Source: Tenrec ecaudatus
Taxonomy: Eukaryota; Chordata; Mammalia; Afrosoricida; Tenrecidae
DNA length: 64,000 nt
Assembly: GCF_050624435.1 (NCBI RefSeq)
Contig: NC_134539.1
Coordinates: 142,944,025 to 143,008,024, forward strand
Direction of reading: 5' to 3'
Shown one piece after another: positions 56,567 through 64,000 of the stretch. Both the position numbers and the translations under genes were made by a program. The notes under the pieces are model-generated. The model saw only the letters and a list, made by a program, of their open reading frames with translations. It made no database searches and had not been told where the DNA came from. Numbering within the stretch: the stretch's first letter is position 1; the number at the start of each line of letters is the position of its first letter.

Positions 56567-57317
56567 CAGCGGTTCTCAACTTGTGGGTCGCGACCCCTTT
56601 GTGGGGTGCAAACAACTGTTTCACAAAAGTTGTCTAAGACCATCAAACAACACAAAAATATTTCACAATATATAATTACATATTGTTTTGTGATTAGTCA
56701 CTATGCTTTAACACCCCTGGCGGTCTAATTAGGTCAGTAATTTTGTACCCAAAGTGGTACATTGTTTTGTATAAAATTTGTTGTTTTATATTATAGGCCT
56801 GTAATTCTTAAGAAATTACTCATTTTAATATCTCTAGTTGACATTCAGGTATGATAAACTTTAATATACAAAATCATAAATTATAATTTAATAAATATAA
56901 AAATAATATAATTTTTTCAATAATGTAATCAAACCAAAAACAAAATTTTTCATAAAGGGTGCAACATCAAGGGTGAAATCAATAAAAATCCTGGGTGTGA
57001 AAAACTTTGAAACATGGACTTCACAGAGTCCGACGTCACAATCAGGACAATGGAGCCTGGTTTCCTTTCGTGTTCTCTTTCCATGGCCATCTCGCTCAGG
57101 GTTACCGCTTCTGACAGTTAACATTTACCCCGAGCCACACTCGGGATTACCGCCAGGGAGGTTAATTATGTTCAATTTGCAATGATGAAAACCCTGCATA
57201 TCGGATATTTACATTACGATTAATAACAAAATTAGTTATGAAGTTGCAATGAAAATCATTTTTTATGGTTAAGGGTCACCACCACCTAAGGACCTGTATT
57301 CAGGTTGAGAACCACTG
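56567..57317 (+). mobile_element. SPIN-type hAT transposon interrupted by a piggyBac-like insert
   Basis: Ends are CAGCGGTTCTCAACTTGTGG and ...GGTTGAGAACCACTG, the SPIN terminal inverted repeats. Perfect 8-bp target duplications CCCTACCA flank it (56559-56566 and 57318-57325). Without the 450-bp insert and its 4-bp TTAA duplication it is about 297 bp, shorter than the 476-bp copy at 58072, so it also carries an internal deletion. It is non-autonomous with no transposase. Confidence 0.9.
56712..57161. mobile_element. piggyBac-like non-autonomous element (450 bp) inside SPIN
   Basis: Flanked on both sides by TTAA (56708-56711 and 57162-57165), the specific piggyBac target. Its ends form inverted repeats: CACCCCTGGCGGT on the left and CCTCCCTGGCGGT read inward from the right. 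The interior is AT-rich and has no transposase. SPIN sequence resumes exactly at the right TTAA (TTAATTATGTTCAATTTG), so the insertion is younger than that SPIN copy. Confidence 0.85.
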
Positions 57318-57596
57318 CCCTACCATCTGGACCATGTGGCCACCAAGGAAGAGCATGGAGAGCTCAGTGTTCTTTGTGACTCTTGGTCAGAACTCGTCAC
57401 AGGCCCCCAGTGACCTGCACGAGGGGCTAGGAAGTGCAGCAAGTACACCGAGTCCTTGTGAGCAGGCTGCCTCTGCCACAGGGGGCTGTGTCGCACACCC
57501 TGGGGGCTCACGTGCTCGGGAGAAGGTGCACCAGCTGACCTCTCAAAATCAGAAAGGTTTTCATTCATTCTGAATCATCTTTTGACCCCCGAGGGA

Positions 57597-58060
57597 TTTT
57601 TTTTTATATCATGGATCACTTTTATTAAAAGCATTATTGCTACATTTGGTAGCAATTTACATTTTATCCCACATGCTAGCAGTTTCAAAGGAAAAAACAA
57701 AGATATCACACACACACAAAAGATGTCACAGCAACAACAACAAAAGCTACGTTTACAAAGTAAAGGATGAAAATAGCAGCTATACGACAGGCTAATTATA
57801 TGCTAATTATGTACAGTGACTAATTATTGGGCAACCTCAAAAGCAAGAGATTTGAACCACAATCTACAGACTTCTAAATCCACAACCTTGAACTAGCTTC
57901 TCACAATCGGGTGTCTCAGCTTCAAGTTAGAGGAATATTTCGGTCGCTTTAATCTGCAGCAGGTATGTTTAAGGTACACTCCAGATCCATTAGTCTGATG
58001 TGGCCTATGAAGAATATTGTACACCTACAGACAATACTAGGCGGATTCTCCCAATCAGAG
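57597..58060 (-). pseudogene. Retroposed mRNA 3' end, source gene not identified
   Basis: Read on the minus strand, this AT-rich stretch ends ...TTTTAATAAAAGTGATCC followed by a poly(A) run (the T-run at 57597-57605, with TTTATT at 57621-57626). That is the layout of a processed mRNA tail. No coding part was recognised, so it is a 5'-truncated retrocopy of a 3' UTR or an unrecognised poly(A) retroposon. It lies in MAP3K3 intron 3, antisense to the gene. Confidence 0.4.
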
Positions 58061-58071
58061 TCTGCTTAAGC

Positions 58072-58547
58072 CAGCGGTTCTCAGCCTGTAGCTTGTGACC
58101 CCTTTGGGGGTTGAATGACTCTTTCACAGGGGTTGTCTAAGACCATCAGAAAACACCTTTTCCCCATGGTCTTAGGCACCAAGACTTGGCTCCTCTATCT
58201 GTCTCCTGGTGGGTCCGCCCACATGCAGATACACCCACATACGAGTACCCGGTGTAAAGACTGTTATCCATGCTACACCATGCTTCAAAACAAAATGTCA
58301 TTCATTCGTAACTAGAAATAAGTATTTTGCAAGATATAATTACATATTATTTTGTGATTCATCACTGCTTTAATTATGTTAAGTGTATAACAATGAAAAT
58401 ACATCCTGCATCAGATATTTACATGATGGTTTATAACCAGCAAAATTAGAGTTATGAAGTAGCAATGAAAATAATTTTATGGTTGGGGTCACTACAACAT
58501 GAGGGAACTATAAAGGGTCGAGGCATCAGGAAGGTTGAGAACCACTG
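58072..58547 (+). mobile_element. SPIN non-autonomous hAT element, near full length
   Basis: A 476-bp copy bounded by CAGCGGTTCTCAGCC and GGTTGAGAACCACTG. Target duplications are GCTTAAGC and GTTTAAGC (58064-58071, 58548-58555; one mismatch). It holds the diagnostic middle portion (CTGTCTCCTGGTGGGTCCGC and ACACCATGCTTCAAAACAAA). It lies 750 bp from the SPIN/piggyBac composite. Confidence 0.92.
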
Positions 58548-58640
58548 GTTTAAGCAATGGTAAACATTTTTGTCAGCACCAAGGGTTTTAGCAAAAGGAT
58601 TATAGTCCTGAATTATTATTTGTTGAACACAGATTATATG

Positions 58641-58812
58641 TGAGGAGTCCTGATGGTGCTATTAGACTGTTAACCACAAGGTTCGTGCTTCCAACCAATC
58701 AGATGCTTCTCCAGAGAAAGATGAGGCTATCTGCTCCCATATAGATTTATAGCCTCAAACCCTATAGAAATGGTCATTATGGGTCAGAATCAATGGCAGT
58801 GGGTTTTTTGTT
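58641..58812 (+). repeat. AfroSINE
   Basis: GAGTCCTGATGGTGCTATTAG to GGGTCAGAATCAATGGCAG. Confidence 0.8.
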
Positions 58813-58828
58813 CTTCTGACCTCTTTTG

Positions 58829-59000
58829 GAGCCCCCTAGCATAATCAGTAGGGCTTAGCTGCTAAGCAAGAGGCTGTTGGTGCAGACCCACAAGTTGCCC
58901 TGGGGGAGAAAGATGTGGCAGTCTGCTTCTGTAAAGACCCTGTGAGATGCTTCTACTCTCTCCTAAGGGGTCACTCAGAGTTGTATTTCGTTTGACAACA
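58829..59000 (+). repeat. AfroSINE, tandem neighbour of the previous copy
   Basis: GGAGCCCCCTAGCATAATCAG to TAAGGGGTCACTCAGAG, in the same orientation only 17 bp after the copy at 58641. Confidence 0.75.
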
Positions 59001-59034
59001 CACAACATTCTAATCTCTTTAATCAAATTGTTTA

Positions 59035-60830
59035 ATTCTTCCAATGGTTCTATGAGCTTGAGACCATCATTATTCTCCCTTTATAGATGAGGAGACTAAG
59101 CCATAGAGAGGCTAAGTCACAAGTGCAAGATCGTGGTTAAGAAGTTGTAGAGCCAGGTGGGGGGGGGGAATGAAGAGTGGATACCCAACGTCCATCTGTA
59201 GACAGTTGGACATCCCCTTACAGAAGGCTCACAAAGAAGAAATGAGCCAGTCAGGCTGCAGTATAGCACCGATGACGCATACAACTTTCCTGTAATTTCT
59301 TAATGCTTCCTTCCCCCTACTATCATGACCTCAGTTCTACCTTACAAATCAGATAAGACCAGAACATGCACACTGCTACAGAGAAGAGCCCACAACATAA
59401 GCAATCCAAGATAGATTAACCTCACAGGGCCAACAATTAGATTAGAGATACCAGGAGGATAAGGGAAGGTAGGGGGAGAAAGGGGTCAATCATAAGGATA
59501 GACATATAAACCCCTCCCAGGAAGATGAGCAACAGAAAAGTGAGTGAAGGGTGACAGGATGATGTAAGATATGAAAACAATCTATAACTTATCAAGGGTT
59601 CATGAGGGAGGGAGGGCGGGAGAAGGAAGGGGAAAATGAGCTAATAACAAGGGCTCAAGTAGAAAGAAAATACTTTGAAAATGATAATGGCAACATATGT
59701 ACAAACATGCTTGACACAATGGATGAATATATGGATTGTGATAAGACATGTAAGAGTCCTCAATAAAAGTATTTAATAAAAAAAAGTGAAGGTAAACAAG
59801 CGGCCATCTAGCTTAGAAGAAGCACACCAGCCTGTGTGATCATGAGGTGCTGAAGGGATCAGTTATCAGACATCAAAGAACAAAAAATCATATTGTGTGC
59901 TCACCTCCATGATATGATCAGTGCATAAGCAAACAGGTACATAAGCAAATGTGGCGAAGAAAGCTGTTGGTGCCCGGCTATCAAAAGATACTGTGTCTAG
60001 GGTCTTAAAGGCTTAAAGGTAAACAAACATCTAGCTTAGAAGCAACAAAGCCCACATGGAAGAAGCACACCAGCCTGTGCGATCACAAGGTGTCGAAGGG
60101 ATCAGGTATCAGGCATCAAAGAACAAAAAATCTTATAGTGAATGAGGGTGGGAGCGTGGAGTGGAGACCCAAAGCCCATTTGTAGGCCACTGGACATCCC
60201 CTTAAAGAAGGGTCTCGGGGAGGAGATGAACCAGTCAGGGTGCAATGTAACAACAATGAAACAACTTTCCTCTAGTTCCTAAATGTTTTCTCCTCCCCCA
60301 CTATCACAATCCCAATTCTACTTTACAAATCTGGCTAGACCAGAGGATGTACACTGGTACAGATAGGAACTGGAAACACAGGGAATCCAGGACAGATGAT
60401 CCCTTCAGGACCAGTGGTGTCAGTAGTGATACTGGGAGGATAGAGGGAGGGTGGGTTGAAAAGGAAGAACTGATTACAAGGATCTACATGTGACCTCCTC
60501 CCTGGGGGATGGACAACAGAAAAGTGGGTGAAAGGAGACATCAGATGGCAAAATATGACAAAATAATAATTTATAAATTATCAAGGGTTCATGAGGGAGA
60601 GGGCAGCAGGGAGGAATGAGAAAATGAGCTGATGCCAGGGGCTTAGGTGGAGAGCAAATGTTTTGAGAACAACGAGGGCAAAGACTGTACAGATGTACTT
60701 TACACAATTGATGTATGGATTATGATAAGAGTTGTATGAGCCCCTAATAAAACAATTTTAAAAAGTTGTAGAGCCAGGATTTGCATCCCCAGGTAGTTTG
60801 ACTCTAGAGCTGCATCCTTAATACCCACAT
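59035..60830 (+). repeat. MIR SINE split by the 1.6-kb LINE
   Basis: The left half is 59035-59157 (ATAGATGAGGAGACTAAGCC) and the right half resumes after the target duplication at 60763-60830 (GCCAGGATTTGCATCCCCAG). Together they read as one continuous MIR. Confidence 0.75.
59158..60762 (+). mobile_element. 1.6-kb LINE insertion, two units head-to-tail, splitting a MIR
   Basis: The 16-bp duplication AAGTTGTAGAGCCAGG (59142-59157 and 60763-60778) encloses the whole block. Unit one (59158-59788) ends CAATAAAAGTATTTAAT plus A-run; unit two runs from 59790 to the final CCCCTAATAAAACAA. Unit one is of the GACACAATGGATG subfamily, unit two of the TACACAATTGATG subfamily. Inside unit two the segment starting GGTAAACAAGCGGCC is itself present twice. 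Confidence 0.75.
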
Positions 60831-60865
60831 AAGCCCAGAAAATGTTTTTGGTCGAGTGGGTACCA

Positions 60866-61018
60866 ATTCTTAGCGTCCTTTTAAGACCCAGTAGAACAGC
60901 ACCAGACGGTGTCCAAGGCTGTAAATCTTTGAGGAATCAGACTCCACACTCTCCTATGTGGTGTTTGGTGGATTAGAACCATTGATCTTACAGTTAGCGG
61001 CCCACCAGGGCTCCCCAC
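60866..61018 (-). repeat. AfroSINE, diverged
   Basis: AAGGCTGTAAATCTTTGAGG and GTTAGCGGCCCACCAGGGCTCC. Confidence 0.7.
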
Positions 61019-61733
61019 AACTACATGTCTGCCTCAAATATATGGCAGTAGATGAAGTTTTGATTAAAAATTGGGCACTGGACTTAGAGATCTGCGCCCC
61101 TTCAGTTTAGAGGTTGATAGATGGAGTTTATCCCACGGAGGAGAAGATGTGAGAAAAAGGAGAAAGCCCCAAAGGCCAGAAGTCCACACGCTGAGAGTGG
61201 TCATGTGTGGGATGAGGGTGAGAGAGGGCATGAAGAAGAGGAACCAGCAAATAAAAGCGGAAGTGTGGTGAGTGTGGTTCCCCGGGCTGGGATGGAGTTA
61301 CACAAGGGAGGAGGAGAGAACCTCCCGAGAGACGACTTGGTCCTTGGTGCAGGTCGACAAAGAGCAGCCGACCGACTTACCTTCTGTCTGAGCTTACTTT
61401 ATCCATTGCCTGTATGCCTGGCAGGGAAACCCAGATTTAGGAAGTGGGTACATTGGGGCATTCCGTGGGCCCTGCATCTTGCTCTGGAAAAGCTGTCACC
61501 ACATCAGAGAAGGGCTTTGGTGCCTTAGGCACCTCTGTTTACACGGCTTACTGTGCACAGACCGGTTAGTTTGGGTAAGAGTGATTTGTGTGTGGGGTGG
61601 AAAGTTTAACACCCCCTTTTGAGTATATGCACATAGAATGTAGTGCTTGGATTATGGCCCACTGCGGAGTAAATTTAGTTCCTTCAGCCCCAGAAATAGA
61701 CAGCATTTTTCATTTAAAACAAACACAGACAAA

Positions 61734-61893
61734 ACCCCACTGTCATGGAGTTGATTCCAACCCAGAGCACCCCTTTAGGGTGGGGTTGAACTGCCCCACG
61801 GGGCAGAATCCGACTACCACATTCTCCCACAAGCCACCAAGCTTTGGGTTGGCAGCCACGCATTTAACTCCTGTGCCACCAGAGCTCCTTTGG
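61734..61893 (-). repeat. AfroSINE
   Basis: CATGGAGTTGATTCCAACCC to CTGTGCCACCAGAGCTCC. Confidence 0.8.
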
Positions 61894-62524
61894 ATTCCTT
61901 CATAGGTGTGTATAAATACAACATCCCCGTTTATGAATGGCAGCTGTACCAAGGCACGTTGGCAGGACTGGGGGACAGGATGCGATAACCGCACTGCAGG
62001 GAAACGGCGGGTTCTAAAGGGTGGTTAGGACTTGGGGGAACTTCAGAGCCAGTGGGGAAAGGAGTGTCCTGAGCTGAGTGGTATCTCTTGGGCCCGGGAT
62101 CTGGCGGGCCCTGCCATGGTAGCTACACAGTATTTCAGGGGAAAGAGCAGAAGGGGACAGTCAACCAGCTGCTGTCACTGATGCACCCAGAGTCTACACA
62201 GCGACTTGCTGACAGCATTGACAGCACACTCACACTCCCCTACAATCCAAGCAAGGCGGTAGTGTGCTGTCCCCATCCTGCCTCAGTCACAGACCCCAAT
62301 GCTGGCTCCCAGGCCACTTGGTTTGCTGCATCCCTGGTCCCCAGGCTCCTGGCTCCGTCCCATTACTTACTCCAGCTATGGGGAGCTTTCCATCTCTACC
62401 ACCATGAGCTCCAAAAAAATATGGCCACAAACGATCCTTTGATAGTTTTCTTCTCTCAGTTGAGGGCCTGCATCTATGGGTAAAATGATCCTCATTTGCT
62501 TGTGTGACACTGCAGTTGTAGCCT

Positions 62525-62935
62525 ATAGCCTGACTTAGCGCTTCCAGGGTTCAAACCTCAACTCTGCCCTTACAAGCCTCATGACTTTAAGGAACTCAGC
62601 CTCATTGTAACTCAGGTTTGGAGGGTTTAGGGTTTGTGTGTGTGTGTGTTTCTGTAAAGTAGGGATAATAGACCTGTTGTGAGGATTAATTAGGATCTGT
62701 GTTACATGCTTTGAACAATGCCATTGCTTTAGTCCTGACTCATGACAGCACTGTCGGTTTCTGAGACTGCGAATCTTCACAGGAGCAGCCAGCCCCACCT
62801 TTCTCTTGTAGAGTGGGTGGCGGGCTTGAAGACCCGAGCCTTGCAGTTAGCAGCCCAATGTCTAAAGCACACTTCCAGCAGACTCCAGTAGAACAATACC
62901 CAGTACTTAGTAAATGCTCAATAAATGTTCACTCT
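62525..62935 (+). repeat. MIR SINE split by an AfroSINE
   Basis: The left part contains GGTTCAAACCTCAACTCTGC and TGTAAAGTAGGGATAATAG; the right part is CAGTACTTAGTAAATGCTCAAT. The AfroSINE at 62723-62890 separates them, with duplications GAACAATGCC and GAACAATACC. Confidence 0.7.
62723..62890 (-). repeat. AfroSINE inside a MIR
   Basis: CGAATCTTCACAGGAGCAGCC and TTGCAGTTAGCAGCCC identify it; the 10-bp flanking duplications (one mismatch) bound it. Confidence 0.75.
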
Positions 62936-64000
62936 ACTCATGCATTGCTAACAGTTAAAATGGCCCATGTTAAAGGATGGGTCTGCACGGAAGGCTTATT
63001 CTTCAGGGAGCCCTGCTGCCCACTGTTGACTCTGGGACTTTTAGAGGGACACTAAGCTTTTTGAGACCCACTTTCCTCATTTTTAAAACAATACATTTAG
63101 AGGCTGGGTCACCTCTTATATTTGAATTCATTGTCAAAAATATGTTCTGGGGGCCTCCTGGGCGGTTTCTAAGATCCTGCTAGAGAGTCCAGGAGGTAAA
63201 TACTATTTTCTTAACAAGAGTAAGCTATTATTTGCCTTTTGAACTCTCATTCCGTCAGAAATGTACAGTAAGTTTTCCCGAGGCTACATGACCTGCGGTA
63301 CCACCGCAGATTAAATGCAGAAGCAACTGGGAGAATCCTTTAGCCTCCTACTACGCCAGACATGAACGAGATGTCGACGTACCTTCTGCTGACGGAATGT
63401 TTTTGAAAGAGTCCATCTATTTTTCAGAGTGTAAATTGCAGTCACTGATCTAATTCACGGGACATCTCTTCTGGGCCGGAAGGGATTTCCAGTCCTCGAA
63501 ACAGTGCTGTGTGCACCCAGCCCCACCCTGTCCTGCCCTGTCCTCTGCTATCGCTGCTGCCCGTCCCTCTCGCTGAGACAGTCTTACCTCCGCCTCTCTC
63601 GGCAGCCCACAGCCCGTGTCCTACCTGCACGCAGCGCTCTCGCACTTGCTATCAACTTTCCTCCGTCTCTCTTCTCCGCTGGTTTCGTGACAGCCTGTCT
63701 TCTCTTTCCCCCGTACCTGTCCTTGTCTTCTCTACGCGCTCCCCTCTGCCTTTCACTCTTTCGCTCCCTCAAGTTGTTGGTTTGCTGCTTTGCAATCGCT
63801 GCCTCTTCTTGATTTACTTTTAAGATTCTTAAAACTTCTTACCTCCTCTTAATTCTAGAGTTTATGCTGCGTTCTGGTCTTCATTTGATTCATCGCTCTA
63901 ACAAATGCTGTCACATGCGAACCTTGGCATGCTCTTCCTTTCGCTTTGTCCTGAGAGAACAGAACAAGACAGCCGGGGGAGTGACAGGATGCGCGTGCTG
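62936..64000. other. MAP3K3 intron 3, window end
   Basis: 63500-63820 is a pyrimidine-rich tract (many TCTC/CCTC runs) that yields overlapping ORFs on both strands, none with protein family features. 61019-61733 and 61894-62524 are likewise unassigned. Confidence 0.4.

Noticed and set aside
63504-63823. Overlapping 102-104 codon ORFs near the window end
   Set aside because: They come from a pyrimidine-rich tract; two frames and both strands are open together, so this is composition rather than coding.
49232-64000. Further MAP3K3 exons (PB1 or kinase domain)
   Set aside because: I looked for the conserved SDVRIKFEHNGERR start and later kinase motifs and found none; the next exon should lie beyond the window.

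Overview
The window is mammalian nuclear DNA from an afrotherian, most probably a tenrec (Echinops-like). The gene order DCAF7 - TACO1 - MAP3K3, all on the + strand, is that of human 17q23. All three genes are split by GT-AG introns. About thirty copies of the tRNA-derived AfroSINE, fragments of its partner RTE LINE and several copies of the SPIN hAT transposon are interspersed. Among mammals SPIN is known only in a few lineages, one of them tenrecs. The species call is an inference from repeats and gene order, not from a database match.

Layout. Positions 1-8388 lie in intron 1 of DCAF7 and hold an RPS6 retropseudogene, LINE pieces and a 145-bp SPIN. DCAF7 exons 2-7 occupy 8389-15502 and give residues 47-342 with no gap. 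A SINE-free 3' UTR of about 4.2 kb follows, ending near 19725. The DCAF7-TACO1 spacer (19.7-24.6 kb) carries a young, full-length RPL37A retrocopy with a perfect 16-bp target duplication. TACO1 is complete in five exons (24976-30261, 297 aa) under a CpG island. The next 8 kb is intergenic and has a strong CTCF-type motif. From 38.15 kb a large CpG island with five ATTGG (inverted CCAAT) boxes forms the MAP3K3 promoter. MAP3K3 coding exon 1 is only ATG+G (39343-39346). Exon 2 is at 47455-47576, and a 93-bp in-frame cassette exon is at 49139-49231. The rest of MAP3K3 lies beyond the window, so 49232-64000 is intron, rich in nested transposons.

The genes do not form one pathway. DCAF7 is a WD40 scaffold and CUL4-DDB1 substrate adaptor, TACO1 is a mitochondrial translation activator for COX1, and MAP3K3 is a MAPK cascade kinase. 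I see no new gene system. The most notable material is in the mobile DNA: a piggyBac-like element with TTAA duplications inside a SPIN element, LINE insertions that carry two tails inside one target duplication, an ancient MIR split by a later LINE, a solo ERVL-type LTR, and a large inverted repeat around a TG tract.
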